Shown here piece by piece: positions 20,539 through 28,984 of a stretch of DNA of 64,000 nucleotides (positions within the stretch are counted from its first letter, which is position 1; every line of letters starts with the position of its first letter). The stretch covers positions 1 to 64,000 of the forward strand of contig NZ_JAGIBH010000170.1 of assembly GCF_017744445.1 (NCBI RefSeq), given 5' to 3'. The position numbers and the translations under genes were made by a program. Source of the stretch: Caulobacter sp. Its GTDB lineage: Bacteria > Pseudomonadota > Alphaproteobacteria > Caulobacterales > Caulobacteraceae. Below the pieces are notes generated by a model. The model saw only the letters and a program-made list of their open reading frames with translations. It was not told the origin of the DNA and made no database searches.

Positions 20539-20573
20539 GTTGTTGTGTGAGTGCGAAGGTGGAGGTGTGGCCC

Positions 20574-21545
20574 CTAAGCCGCCGCCGCCGCCGAAGCGCC
20601 CGTCCAGCGCCGCAGCGCCGGCCAGCGCAGCGACAGCTCGGCCACGCCGATGAAGCCCGCCAGGATCACCAGGGCGCTGCCGATCAGCCCGGCGCGGAAC
20701 TCGTGCGGGGCGTCGGGGTGGCTGGTCATCGGGCGGATCAGCAGCACGATGACGGCGTTGTTGGCCGCGTGGGCGCCGATGCCCAGTTCGATGCCGCCCA
20801 GCCGCAGGGCCATCCAGGTCAGGCCGGCGCCCATGGCCGCGCGCACCAGGAAGGCGTCGATATTGGGGTCCAGGTGGATGGCGGCGAACAGCAGGCCGTT
20901 CAGGACCATCAGCGCCACGGGATTGTGGATGTAGGCGGCGCTCTGCTTCAGCAGCCAACCGCGGAACAGGATCTCCTCGGCGGCGGCGGCCAGCACCAGC
21001 AGGGCGGCGGCGAGGGCGGCATAGATCGCCTGTCCGGCCAGGTTGGGCGCCATGCGGCCGATCGGCGGATCCATCGCCTCGCCGCTCAGGGCCGCGCCGG
21101 CGACGACGGCGGTCATCACCACCCCGACCAGCACCAGGCCGCCCAGCAGCAGGCGCCAGCGGAACGCCTGGCCGGCATTGATGTAGTCGGTGATCTTGCG
21201 GTGGTGGATCGCACCGGCCGCGAACACGAAGCCGACCGCCGCGCCCAGGTTCACGCCGGCCAGGACGGTCAGCAGGAACAGCGACTGGCGCGCGGTCGGG
21301 AAGGCGGTGGGCGAGGCCGAGAATACGGAAAACAGGTCGCCGGCCGCCGGCGCGCCGTCCAGGCCGCTGACCACCAGCATGGCGATCAAGGTCGCGGCGA
21401 TACCGCCCAGCAGGGCGCCGACGGCGGCGGCCAGCACGCCGATCGGCACGGCGAAGGCGGTCCGCCACGGGTCGCGGTCATAGGGCGACAGGTCGGCCAG
21501 GAAGCGCGACCGCCTCACCGTCCCCATCAGCTCGCCCATGCCCAT
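20574..21545 (-). CDS. CPBP-family intramembrane metalloprotease
   Basis: This is a 323-residue polytopic membrane protein with about eight hydrophobic segments. The CPBP (Abi, Rce1-like) motifs are present: EEILFRG for the catalytic Glu pair and Arg, a His in AAIHLDPN, and GAHAANNAVI near the end. The family includes prenyl-protein and bacteriocin-processing proteases; the substrate here is unknown. Start is uncertain because ATGs at 21545, 21539 and 21527 lack a clear ribosome-binding site. It is divergent from the TMEM175-like gene. Confidence 0.85.
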   Translation of the reverse strand: MGMGELMGTVRRSRFLADLSPYDRDPWRTAFAVPIGVLAAAVGALLGGIAATLIAMLVVSGLDGAPAAGDLFSVFSASPTAFPTARQSLFLLTVLAGVNLGAAVGFVFAAGAIHHRKITDYINAGQAFRWRLLLGGLVLVGVVMTAVVAGAALSGEAMDPPIGRMAPNLAGQAIYAALAAALLVLAAAAEEILFRGWLLKQSAAYIHNPVALMVLNGLLFAAIHLDPNIDAFLVRAAMGAGLTWMALRLGGIELGIGAHAANNAVIVLLIRPMTSHPDAPHEFRAGLIGSALVILAGFIGVAELSLRWPALRRWTGASAAAAA

Positions 21546-21669
21546 CGTCGGATCGCCTGTTGCCTGTCGCGGCGACTAAGAGGGAACGGCCGCGATCTTG
21601 TAAAGCGCGCGCTTGCCGTAGGGCGCTCGGGACGGCACACATCCCGTTACGAGTTGTAAGGGGATAAGC

Positions 21670-22308
21670 ATGAGCGACGGCGTTTTGAGCAAGGACGGGC
21701 ACGACAGCACGCCCGGGCACCTGCATCGGCTGGTGCTGTTTTCCGACGCCGTGTTCGCCATCGCCATCACCCTGCTGGCTATCGAGATCCACCCGCCGCA
21801 CCACTGGCATGGCGTGGCCGACCTGTTCGCCCAGATGGGCGCCAAGCTGACCGCCTATGCCGTGTCGTTCGCGGTGGTCGGGGTCTGCTGGTTCAGCCAC
21901 CGTCGGGTTTTCGCGCGCCTCGAACGCGCCGACGGCGGCCTTGATGTCTTCAACCTGGTTGTCCTGGGCCTCATCGCCCTGCTTCCGCTGGCCACGGAGC
22001 TGCTGTGGGAGCAGCGCGGCGGCGAGGCGGTGCTGATCTATATCGGCCACGTGGCGTTGATCGGCCTGGCCATGGGTCTGGTCTGGGCCTACGCGGCCTT
22101 CGTGGGCAAGCTGACCCAGCCTATGCCGGTGGGCGAGGCGGTGTTCGTGCTGCTGCGCGTGGCGCTGCTGCCGGGCCTGATGTGCGGTCTGACGATCTTC
22201 AGCCTGGTCAAGCCGTGGGGCTGGGCCCTGCTGGCGGCGCTGGTGATCGGCCTGAATTTGATCGGCCGTCGCCTGACCCCGAAATCTACGCAAGAGGCGG
22301 CCGCCTGA
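21670..22308 (+). CDS. TMEM175-family (DUF1211) potassium channel-like membrane protein
   Basis: This is a 212-residue protein with six hydrophobic segments. The first carries the TMEM175 signature FSDAVFAIAITLLAIE followed by Pro, preceded by HRLVL. Bacterial TMEM175 proteins form tetrameric K+-permeable channels with one six-helix repeat per subunit, and the length fits. AAGGGGATAAGC precedes the ATG. Its TGA stop shares one base with the rsmD ATG (TGATG), so the two are translationally coupled although functionally unrelated. Confidence 0.87.
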   Translation: MSDGVLSKDGHDSTPGHLHRLVLFSDAVFAIAITLLAIEIHPPHHWHGVADLFAQMGAKLTAYAVSFAVVGVCWFSHRRVFARLERADGGLDVFNLVVLGLIALLPLATELLWEQRGGEAVLIYIGHVALIGLAMGLVWAYAAFVGKLTQPMPVGEAVFVLLRVALLPGLMCGLTIFSLVKPWGWALLAALVIGLNLIGRRLTPKSTQEAAA

Positions 22309-22877
22309 TGCGCATCGTCTCGGGCCAGTATCGCGGTAAGGCCATCGCCACGCCGCCGGGCGGCACGACCCGTCCCACCTCCGACCGCGCTCGCCAGGCG
22401 GTGTTCAACATCCTGGAGCACGCCGCCTGGGCGCCGGAGCTGCACGGGGCGCGGGTGATCGATGTCTTCGCCGGCTCGGGCGCGCTGGGGCTGGAGGCCC
22501 TGTCGCGCGGAGCGGCCTTCTGCCTGTTCGTCGAGACCGACGACGCCGCGCGCGGCGCGATCCGCGAGAACATCGACGCCATGCACCTGTTCGGCGTCAC
22601 CCGCGTGCACCGCCGCGACGCCACGGACCTGGGGCCCCGCCCGGCCAGCGCCGGCGCGCCGTTCGACATCGCCTTCCTGGACCCGCCCTACAACAAGGGC
22701 CTGGGCGAGAAGGCCGTCGCCGAGATGAAGGCTCACGACTGGCTGGCTCCCGGCGCGATCCTGATGTTCGAGCGCGGCCGGGGCGAGGTCGATCCGGTGC
22801 TGGAGGGCTTCGAGCAGATCGACGCGCGCGACTACGGGGCCGCGCGCGTCCTGTTCTACAAGCTCACCACGCCTTAG
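22308..22877 (+). CDS. rsmD: 16S rRNA (guanine966-N2)-methyltransferase RsmD
   Basis: This is a 189-residue methyltransferase starting [18 protein letters not shown], the usual RsmD N-terminus. The S-adenosylmethionine motif is [14 protein letters not shown] and the catalytic motif is LDPPYNKG, typical of exocyclic-amino methylases. It methylates G966 of 16S rRNA. The start overlaps the TMEM175 stop by one base. The 3' end overlaps the convergent YjhX-family gene by 14 bp. Confidence 0.94.
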   Translation: MRIVSGQYRGKAIATPPGGTTRPTSDRARQAVFNILEHAAWAPELHGARVIDVFAGSGALGLEALSRGAAFCLFVETDDAARGAIRENIDAMHLFGVTRVHRRDATDLGPRPASAGAPFDIAFLDPPYNKGLGEKAVAEMKAHDWLAPGAILMFERGRGEVDPVLEGFEQIDARDYGAARVLFYKLTTP

Positions 22878-23139
22878 TCCCGACGCGGTTGTCGAGCTGA
22901 GCGCGCAGGTTGGAGAGGCCCATCCGGGTGATCCGGTAGGGCCCGCCGTCCTGGCTGGCGATCAGCCGCTTGCGCTTCAGCGACTGGAAGACGCCGATAT
23001 TGCAGTCGGTCAGCGCCCAGCCGTCGCGGGTGATGCAGTCGGCCGAGACGATCTTGCCGTGGTCGTCGCGTTCCAGTTCGATCCGGCCGCCTTGGGCCAG
23101 AGCATGCAGCGTGCGTTGCTGCGGTTTGGAGATGTTCAA
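22864..23139 (-). CDS. YjhX-family (UPF0386) protein, possible toxin
   Basis: This is a 91-residue protein from a TTG at 23139, which aligns exactly with the family start (MNIS): [18 protein letters not shown]. The motifs [15 protein letters not shown] and [18 protein letters not shown] match YjhX/UPF0386 throughout. E. coli YjhX has been described as the toxin partner of YjhQ, but most alphaproteobacterial members are uncharacterised and may be DNA-binding. No acetyltransferase-like YjhQ partner lies next to it. The gene overlaps rsmD tail to tail. Its leader contains TGTCCGAGA at 23145-23153 and the inverted copy at 23264-23272. Confidence 0.82.
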   Translation of the reverse strand: MNISKPQQRTLHALAQGGRIELERDDHGKIVSADCITRDGWALTDCNIGVFQSLKRKRLIASQDGGPYRITRMGLSNLRAQLDNRVGTKAW

Positions 23140-23346
23140 GGGATTGTCCGAGAGATCGAGGCATACGATCGCGCGCCACCAGCGGGGACGCGCGGGCGGA
23201 TAGCGGGCCTCTTGGACTTTCGAACCGAAGCTCGGAGCCTTTAGGCCCGCGCCTCGCGCACAATCTCGGACATGAACCACACGGCGTGAGTTGGTGTGGG
23301 CAAGATAGCGATGGTTTTCAGGACCACAAGCACACACCCATCCGCC

Positions 23347-23460
23347 TCCCCGGCGAAAGCCGGGGCCCAGATCTCGGGGCGCTTGGGTGGGTTGGAAGAG
23401 TGCTGAGCTTCTAGAGTCCAGGCAGCGCTCCTCCAGCTGGGTCCCGGCTTTCGCCGGGAA
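23347..23460. repeat. palindromic intergenic element (GGCGAAAGCCGGG type)
   Basis: The left arm ends CGGCGAAAGCCGGGGCCCAG at 23370 and the inverted right arm begins CTGGGTCCCGGCTTTCGCCG at 23437. It occupies the 334-bp gap between the YjhX-family start and the DUF3060 stop. The rest of the gap (23140-23346) holds no ORF I can support and must contain the YjhX promoter. The arms resemble those of the element at 35260. Confidence 0.7.
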
Positions 23461-23473
23461 AACGGCTGTGAGG

Positions 23474-23797
23474 TTACGGCGCCTTGCTGACGCTGTTGTC
23501 GATGCCGGTGACATTGACCTTCGGCGGCTTGGTCGCGCGCCAGCGGACGGTCTGGTCGGTGCCGGTCACGGTGACGGGCGCGCCGGGCGCCAGGTCGATG
23601 GTGATCTTGCTGCCCGTGCCCGTCAGGGTCAGGCCCGCGCAGGCGCCCGTGAAGGTCAGGGCGTGGTCCGTGCCTTCGACGACGGCGGCGCGGCCGTCGC
23701 ACGCGATCGTGCGGGACTGACCGATGCCGGTGACGCGCACCGCGTCGGGCGCGCCGGCCAGGCCGGAAACAAGCGCGAGCAGGGACAGGGAAATCAT
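23474..23797 (-). CDS. exported DUF3060 domain protein
   Basis: This is a 107-residue protein from the ATG at 23797 (GAGGA ten bases upstream). It has a short signal peptide ([17 protein letters not shown]). The mature part is a series of short beta repeats with the pattern G-x-x-V-x-v-x-G: [47 protein letters not shown]. This is the DUF3060 beta-solenoid-like repeat. Function unknown; it is presumably periplasmic. It is preceded by the AsmA gene on the same strand. Confidence 0.72.
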   Translation of the reverse strand: MISLSLLALVSGLAGAPDAVRVTGIGQSRTIACDGRAAVVEGTDHALTFTGACAGLTLTGTGSKITIDLAPGAPVTVTGTDQTVRWRATKPPKVNVTGIDNSVSKAP

Positions 23798-23871
23798 GAC
23801 GCGGCGGTCCTCGTGGTTGCAGCTCGGCTGCAAACGCGCGGGACGTCCCAAGGCTCCACCACAGGTAGCGG

Positions 23872-25911
23872 CTATTTCTTGGCCTTGGCCGGGGTGGTCT
23901 GGGCGACCTTGACCGGCGCGCCCTGCTGGCGGGCCTCGCTGACCAGGCCGGCGCAGTCGGCGTCCTTGGCTTCGCCGGTGGTGACGAAGGGCAGCAGGGC
24001 GGCCAGCGGATTGATCAGCGAGCCCAGCGCCGCGGCGATGCCGCCCTGGCCCACGGCCTGGCTGGCGTCGAGGCCGGGCTTCGGAGCCATCAGCGGACCC
24101 TTGATGGTGATCGGCACGAACAGGCGCACCAGGCGCGGCTTCTTGCTGTCGCCGGCGATGCGGAAGTCGATGCGCTCGGTGCGCAGGTCAACCGTGCCGC
24201 GGCCCTTGGCCAGCACCACGCCGGTGTCGGCGACCAGGGTGTTGGTGGTCATCACCCCGTTCTTGACGTCGAAATCGGCCACGGCGCAGCGCACCGGCGT
24301 CTCCTTGTTGCTCTTGGACAGCAGCAGGATTAGGCCCTTCGACGCATTGACGCCCAACAGCTCGGCGAAGGCCTGGCGGATCTGGCCCTTGGGGGCGACC
24401 AGGGTCACCGAGCCGTCGGCGGTCGAGGCCGCGCGGTGCACGCTGTTGCCGGTCCCGGTCAGCTTGGCGCGGGCCAGGACAGTCCCCTCGATGGCCGGCT
24501 TGCCGTCGGTCTTGAACGGGATGAAGTCCTCCAGGCGCGCATTCAGCAGCCGCACGTCGATGTCGGTCTTCGGCGTGTCCGTCCGGGCGTCCAGGCGGAC
24601 CTTCCCCTTCAGATCGCCGCGCGAGAAGGTCAGGGCGATCGGGTCGACGGTCAGCACGCCCTTTTCCAGGACCACGTCGGCGCTGACCTTGCGCAGTGGC
24701 AGGTTGGGCGCGTTCACGGTGTCGGCGCGGTAGGTGACCTTGGCGTCCATGGCGCGGATGCGGTCGACCTGCAGGGTGGCGTCGGGCAGCAAGCGCTGGG
24801 TGGCGTCGCGCTGGGCGGCCTCGACCTTCTGGCCGGTCGAAGCGGTCTCGCCACGACCCGTGGCCGGGGCGGCGCCGAACAGGCTGCCCAGGTCGTCGAA
24901 GTCCAGGCGGCGCGAGCGCAGGTCGGCTTCCAGATAGGGTCGCTCGCGGCCAGTCAGCACGAAGAGGTCACCGCGGATGTCGCTGTCGCCCACGCGGCCC
25001 GACAGCTTTTCGAAGTCGTAGCGGTCGCCTTTGCGCACCAGATGGCCCGAGACCTTGTAGGGCGGGGTGTTGGGCAGGGTCAGGCCGGTCAGGTCGTGTA
25101 GGCGGTTCAGATCGGCGCCAGAGATCGACAGCTGGGTCTCGAACCGGCCCAGATCGAAGGGCTTGGTCACATTGCCCTCGGCCGTGATCTTGGTCGAACC
25201 GGCCTGGATCGACGCGTCGAACGGATAGGGCCGGCTGGGCGAGATGTTCAGCAGCGGGCCGCCGGTGACCTGGGCCACGAAGGCGGACTTGTTCAGGCTG
25301 CCCTTGCCCTCCAGCACGAAGCGGCCGCCCTTGTCGCCGGCGCGTTCCTGGGCGTTGACCGTGCCGACGAACAGCGCGCCGCGCTGGCGGTCGTCCACGC
25401 GCAGCTGGCCCTCGTTGATCACGAAGCGCTGGATGGCCGGCAGCTTCAGCGGCTTGTCGCTCTTGGCCGCGCCGAAGGTCCAGTTGGCCTTGCCGTCCTT
25501 GTCGCGCAGCAGGCGCACGATCGGCTTGTCGACCGCCAGGAACGGCAGGATCACGTCGCCCTTCAAGAGCGGCAGGATCTTGATCTGCACGGCGATGCGC
25601 TGGACCTGGGCCATCTGGCCGGCGTCCTTGTCGACCGTCTTGGCCCAGGCCGGCTGGCCGATGCGCAGGTTATAGGCCTCGGCCTTGGGCGAGAACGACC
25701 AGGGGTGGACCCGCAGGTCGCCGGCGATCACCACCTCGCGCTGCAGCTGGGCCGAGGCGTAGCGGCCGATCGGGCCGCGCAGCCAGTTCCAGTCGAAGAT
25801 CACGAGAAAAGCGATGACCGCCGCGACCAGCGCCAAGGCCGAGCCGATGCCGATCCGCGCGCGCCGAGACAGCCCCCGGAAAGGGTTCCGAGGCGGTCTG
25901 GGCGCGGGCAT
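23872..25911 (-). CDS. AsmA-family inner-membrane protein
   Basis: The protein is about 679 residues from the ATG at 25911; an in-frame GTG at 25953 is possible but has no ribosome-binding site. One N-terminal membrane helix (SALALVAAVIAFLVIFDW) is followed by a large periplasmic region with the AsmA start LQREVVIAGDLRVHPWSFSP. The AsmA C-terminal domain lies at about residues 520-610. AsmA-like proteins are long beta-groove proteins implicated in phospholipid transport and outer-membrane homeostasis. It has no clear operon partners. Confidence 0.88.
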   Translation of the reverse strand: MPAPRPPRNPFRGLSRRARIGIGSALALVAAVIAFLVIFDWNWLRGPIGRYASAQLQREVVIAGDLRVHPWSFSPKAEAYNLRIGQPAWAKTVDKDAGQMAQVQRIAVQIKILPLLKGDVILPFLAVDKPIVRLLRDKDGKANWTFGAAKSDKPLKLPAIQRFVINEGQLRVDDRQRGALFVGTVNAQERAGDKGGRFVLEGKGSLNKSAFVAQVTGGPLLNISPSRPYPFDASIQAGSTKITAEGNVTKPFDLGRFETQLSISGADLNRLHDLTGLTLPNTPPYKVSGHLVRKGDRYDFEKLSGRVGDSDIRGDLFVLTGRERPYLEADLRSRRLDFDDLGSLFGAAPATGRGETASTGQKVEAAQRDATQRLLPDATLQVDRIRAMDAKVTYRADTVNAPNLPLRKVSADVVLEKGVLTVDPIALTFSRGDLKGKVRLDARTDTPKTDIDVRLLNARLEDFIPFKTDGKPAIEGTVLARAKLTGTGNSVHRAASTADGSVTLVAPKGQIRQAFAELLGVNASKGLILLLSKSNKETPVRCAVADFDVKNGVMTTNTLVADTGVVLAKGRGTVDLRTERIDFRIAGDSKKPRLVRLFVPITIKGPLMAPKPGLDASQAVGQGGIAAALGSLINPLAALLPFVTTGEAKDADCAGLVSEARQQGAPVKVAQTTPAKAKK

Positions 25912-26015
25912 GACGTCGGCGGTGGACAGGATCGTGGCTCCGGTTGAACCCACACAACGCGTGAGCCCAGCGGTCCTGTTCCAATTTGAAGCGTGTTAGG
26001 CCTGGGACGGTGTCG

Positions 26016-26120
26016 TCAGTAGACGAGACCCATCCGGCAGACGACCGCCCCCGCGATCAGAAATACGGCGATAGCCACCAGTTCATAGGCCTTGAAAAAC
26101 GGCCGGCTCGGCGTGCGCAT
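26016..26120 (-). CDS. 34-residue single-pass membrane protein (candidate small gene)
   Basis: An ORF from the ATG at 26118-26120 to the TGA at 26016-26018 encodes 34 residues. It has a basic, aromatic N-terminus (MRTPSRPFFKAYE) and one hydrophobic helix (LVAIAVFLIAGAVVC) followed by a short RMGLVY tail. GGGGGA lies ten bases upstream of the ATG. This charge pattern predicts an inner-membrane helix with the N-terminus in the cytoplasm. It fills the gap between the AsmA gene and the Gly/Tyr-rich exported protein. I do not recognise a family. Confidence 0.5.
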   Translation of the reverse strand: MRTPSRPFFKAYELVAIAVFLIAGAVVCRMGLVY

Positions 26121-26194
26121 GGTTAGTTGTTCCCCCGTCCCATTTTGGTGCGTGTAGACGCTCTTGGCGCAAGGGCGGCGCCACCCGCTTTGGG

Positions 26195-26731
26195 TTAGGG
26201 CGTCTTGCCGGGCCAGATCAGGTAACCGGCTTCGTCGCGCCCGGCGGCGACATAGCCGTACGCATAGGGCGGCGGATAATTCACGACGGGACCCCCACGG
26301 CCCTGATCGTAACCGTCTCCATAGGCGCGAACTTGCTCGTACTCGTATTGATCGACGCGGCGGTCATAGGCCGACTCGCGGCGCGGCGCGCCATAGCGGT
26401 CGCCGGCATAGCCGCCGCCATAAGACCCTTCGTAGCCGCCCTGATATCCACGCGGATCCTGGCGCGTCTCGATGTCGAGGCGGCGATTGCCGTAGCCCCA
26501 TTGGTCATGATCGGACCAGCCGCGATCGGTGTCGCACTCGACACGATCCCAGCGATAGGCGCCGCCCGGGCCGGTCACCCGGCGGACGACACAGTCGCCC
26601 GGCCCCGAGTTCGGCGGCAGCAGCTCCGCGTCCAGCGGCAGGCCCACGCCCCGATGCGGCTGGGCCATCGCCGAGGTGGCGAGACTAGCTAGGGTCAAGG
26701 CCAGGACAGGCAGGAAGCGGAGCGCGTTCAT
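26195..26731 (-). CDS. exported Gly/Tyr-rich protein of unknown function
   Basis: This is a 178-residue protein from the ATG at 26731, with a signal peptide (MNALRFLPVLALTLASLATSAMA). The mature N-terminus carries two Cys residues (GDCVVRR and VECDTDRG), which could form a disulfide. The middle is a Gly/Tyr-rich low-complexity stretch (YQGGYEGSYGGGYAGDRYG) and the end is PPPYAYGY followed by GYLIWPGKTP. It is probably periplasmic or envelope-associated; no domain is recognised. Confidence 0.7.
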   Translation of the reverse strand: MNALRFLPVLALTLASLATSAMAQPHRGVGLPLDAELLPPNSGPGDCVVRRVTGPGGAYRWDRVECDTDRGWSDHDQWGYGNRRLDIETRQDPRGYQGGYEGSYGGGYAGDRYGAPRRESAYDRRVDQYEYEQVRAYGDGYDQGRGGPVVNYPPPYAYGYVAAGRDEAGYLIWPGKTP

Positions 26732-26860
26732 GGAGGTTAACAAAACATTTCCCGCGCGGTGGTGAGTGCGGTTTCACCCAACAAGCGAGCGTGGCCGTGG
26801 GCGCTTCCCTTCGCGCCGCGCCGGGGCTAGCGTTGCGTCAAACAAATGTTTGAGGCGGCC

Positions 26861-27502
26861 ATGGCGATCGAGGCGGTGATCTGGGATTTCGGCGGGGTGT
26901 TCACGACCTCGCCGTTCGAGGCCTTCCGCCGCTACGAGACCGAACGCGGCCTCCCTGCGGACTTCATCCGCACGGTCAACGCCACCAATGGCGACGTGAA
27001 TGCCTGGGCGAAGTTCGAGCGGGCCGAGATCGACGCGGCCGCCTTCGACACCCTGTTCCTGGAGGAGGCCACGCGGCTGGGCCACGCCGTGCGCGGGGCC
27101 GAGGTGCTGCCGCTGCTCTATGGCGATCTGCGGCCTCGGGTGCTGGACGCGCTGAAGGCCTGCAAGGCGCGGTTCAAGGTCGGCTGCATCACCAACAACG
27201 TCCCCACCGGCCACGGTCCCGGCATGGCCCAGAGCGCCGAGAAGGCCCTGGCGGTGGGCGAGATCATGGGCCTGTTCGACGCGGTGATCGAAAGCTCCAA
27301 GGCAGGGGTGAGAAAGCCCGATCCGCGCATCTATCAGATGATGTGCGAGCTGCTGGATGTGGCTCCCGAGGCCTGCATCTACCTCGACGACCTAGGCATC
27401 AACTGCAAGCCGGCGGCGGCCTTAGGGATGACGGCGATCAAGGTGTCGACCGAAGAGCAGCTTCTCATCGACCTTGCTCAAGCGACCGGATTGTCGTTCT
27501 GA
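26861..27502 (+). CDS. HAD-superfamily hydrolase (subfamily IA)
   Basis: This is a 213-residue protein. I chose the ATG at 26861 because GAGGC lies just upstream; the ATG at 26846 has no ribosome-binding site. Motif I is WDFGGVFTT, with the nucleophile Asp but Gly in place of the usual second Asp. Motif II is ITNN, motif III Lys is in AGVRKPDPRIY, and motif IV is YLDDLGINCKPA. This pattern matches the epoxide-hydrolase N-terminal/acyl-CoA-dehydrogenase-associated HAD branch. Substrate unknown. The phhB gene follows 27 bp downstream, probably on the same transcript. Confidence 0.87.
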   Translation: MAIEAVIWDFGGVFTTSPFEAFRRYETERGLPADFIRTVNATNGDVNAWAKFERAEIDAAAFDTLFLEEATRLGHAVRGAEVLPLLYGDLRPRVLDALKACKARFKVGCITNNVPTGHGPGMAQSAEKALAVGEIMGLFDAVIESSKAGVRKPDPRIYQMMCELLDVAPEACIYLDDLGINCKPAAALGMTAIKVSTEEQLLIDLAQATGLSF

Positions 27503-27529
27503 GAGGACAAAGTTCTCTCGGAGATTCCC

Positions 27530-27817
27530 ATGTCCCGTCCCCGCATCGGCGCTGACGCCGCGATCGCCCAGCTGCAAGGCTGGAGCGCCGCTCCGGACCA
27601 CAAGGACGCCATCGCCAAGACGTTCAAGTTCGCCGACTTCAATGAGGCGTTCGGCTTCATGACCCGGGTGGCGATCATGGCCGACAAGCTGGATCACCAT
27701 CCGGAATGGTTCAATGTCTACAACCGGGTCGAGGTGCTGCTGACGACGCATGACGCCGACGGGGTGACGGAGCTGGATGTGCAGATGGCGAAGTTCATGG
27801 ATGCTGCGGCGGCTTAG
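27530..27817 (+). CDS. phhB: pterin-4-alpha-carbinolamine dehydratase
   Basis: This is a 95-residue protein. The active-site segment [21 protein letters not shown] contains the conserved His-His-Pro and a further His of the PCD/DCoH family. It dehydrates 4a-hydroxytetrahydrobiopterin during recycling of the phenylalanine hydroxylase cofactor. No phenylalanine hydroxylase gene lies in the window. GGAGATTCCC precedes the ATG. The gene ends exactly at the edge of a palindromic element. Confidence 0.92.
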   Translation: MSRPRIGADAAIAQLQGWSAAPDHKDAIAKTFKFADFNEAFGFMTRVAIMADKLDHHPEWFNVYNRVEVLLTTHDADGVTELDVQMAKFMDAAAA

Positions 27818-27950
27818 CGCCCCCTCCGTCTCGCTGCGTATCCGCAGCGATCCACCTCCCCCGTTTCACGGGTGAGGAGAACATGCTCCCTCCTGCCCCG
27901 CTTGCGGGGGAGGTGGCGCGGCGCCGATAGGCGACGTGACGGAGGGGGCG
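27818..27950. repeat. palindromic intergenic element (CGCCCCCTCCGTC type)
   Basis: The outer arms CGCCCCCTCCGTC (27818-27830) and GACGGAGGGGGCG (27938-27950) are exact inverted repeats. Internal CACCTCCCCC and GGGGGAGGTG arms nest inside, giving a long branched hairpin. It lies immediately after the phhB stop codon and upstream of the SDR gene. Confidence 0.75.
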
Positions 27951-28026
27951 TCCACGATCGGCTCTTCCCTCCCGCTCCCTTCCGGTTCAAACTATCGTTT
28001 GAATTAAAATCGGGAGGACGCCGAAA

Positions 28027-28812
28027 ATGGCGCAGAGCACGGGCCGGGTCGCCGGCAAGAAGGCCTTCATCACGGGCGGGGCCCAGGGCCTGGGCGCGGC
28101 GGCGGGGCGCATGCTGGCCAGCGAAGGCGCCAAGGTCGCCCTGGCCGACCTGAATCTGGCCGGCGCGCAGGCCGTGGCGGCCGAGATCAATGCCGCCCAC
28201 GGCGCGGGCACGGCCTTCGCCTACCAGCTGGACGTCACCCAGGAAGACCAGTGGATCGAGGTCCTGGAGCAGGCGAGCGCCGACATGGGCGGCCTGTCGG
28301 TGCTGGTCAACAATGCCGGCATCGGCGGCGACGGTCCGATCGAGAGCCTGGACTTCGGGCTCTGGAAGAAGGTGATGTCGGTCAATGTCGACAGCGTCTT
28401 CCTAGGGGCCAAGCACGCCCTGACCCACATGCGCGCCCACCAGCCCGGTTCGATCATCAATCTGAGCTCGATCGCCGGCCTGATCGCCAACGGCAATTCG
28501 CCGGCCTACAACGCCTCGAAGGCGGCGGTCTGGCTGCTGTCCAAGAACATCGCGCTGTACTGCGCCAAGATGAAGCTCGACATCCGCTCGAACTCGATCC
28601 ACCCGACCTTCATCGACACCCCGATCCTGGACGGCTTCTCGGCCCGGTTCGGCAAGGAGGAGGCCTTCGCCAAGCTGGCCCGCCAGGTGCCGCTGGGCCG
28701 GATCGGCGAGCCGAACGACATCGCCAACGCGGTGCTCTACCTGGCCAGCGACGAGAGCAAGTTCATGACCGGCGCCGAGATCAAGGTCGACGGCGGCATT
28801 TCGGCGATGTGA
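28027..28812 (+). CDS. short-chain dehydrogenase/reductase
   Basis: This is a 261-residue classical SDR. The cofactor motif is ITGGAQGLG, with an acidic residue after beta-2 (VALADLN) favouring NAD(H). Other motifs are NNAG, the catalytic Ser in INLSSIAG and YNASK for Tyr/Lys. The C-terminus (MTGAEIKVDGGISAM) is typical. It resembles 3- or 20-beta-hydroxysteroid dehydrogenase-type SDRs, but the substrate is unassigned. GGAGG lies nine bases upstream. It is bounded by palindromic elements on both sides. Confidence 0.87.
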   Translation: MAQSTGRVAGKKAFITGGAQGLGAAAGRMLASEGAKVALADLNLAGAQAVAAEINAAHGAGTAFAYQLDVTQEDQWIEVLEQASADMGGLSVLVNNAGIGGDGPIESLDFGLWKKVMSVNVDSVFLGAKHALTHMRAHQPGSIINLSSIAGLIANGNSPAYNASKAAVWLLSKNIALYCAKMKLDIRSNSIHPTFIDTPILDGFSARFGKEEAFAKLARQVPLGRIGEPNDIANAVLYLASDESKFMTGAEIKVDGGISAM

Positions 28813-28818
28813 TCGAGC

Positions 28819-28980
28819 TTCCTTCTCCCCTTGCGGGAGAAGGTGTCAGCGCAGCTGACGGATGAGGGGTTGAAGAACGCAAAACGCCGCGACAAGCCGA
28901 TCGGCCGTCGCGGCGTTTCTGTCTGTGCAACCCCTCACCCGGCCCTTCGGGCCACCCTCTCCCGCAAGGGGAGAGGGGAA
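28819..28980. repeat. nested palindromic element (TTCCTTCTCCCCTTGCGGGAGA type)
   Basis: The left arm begins TTCCTTCTCCCCTTGCGGG at 28819 and the inverted right arm ends at 28980. CCCCTCA and TGAGGGG pair inside them. At its centre is a separate strong hairpin (28882-28918). It lies between the convergent SDR and actR genes. Confidence 0.75.
28882..28918. terminator. bidirectional terminator hairpin
   Basis: The stem AAACGCCGCGAC (28882-28893) pairs with GTCGCGGCGTTT (28907-28918), a 12-bp perfect stem with a 13-base loop and A/T flanks on both sides. It sits between the convergent SDR and actR genes. Confidence 0.75.
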
Positions 28981-28984
28981 GGGA

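Noticed and set aside
23347-23460. Antitoxin gene next to the YjhX-family gene
   Set aside because: No supported ORF lies between 23140 and 23473; the region is a promoter plus a palindromic element, and the next gene is a DUF3060 protein.
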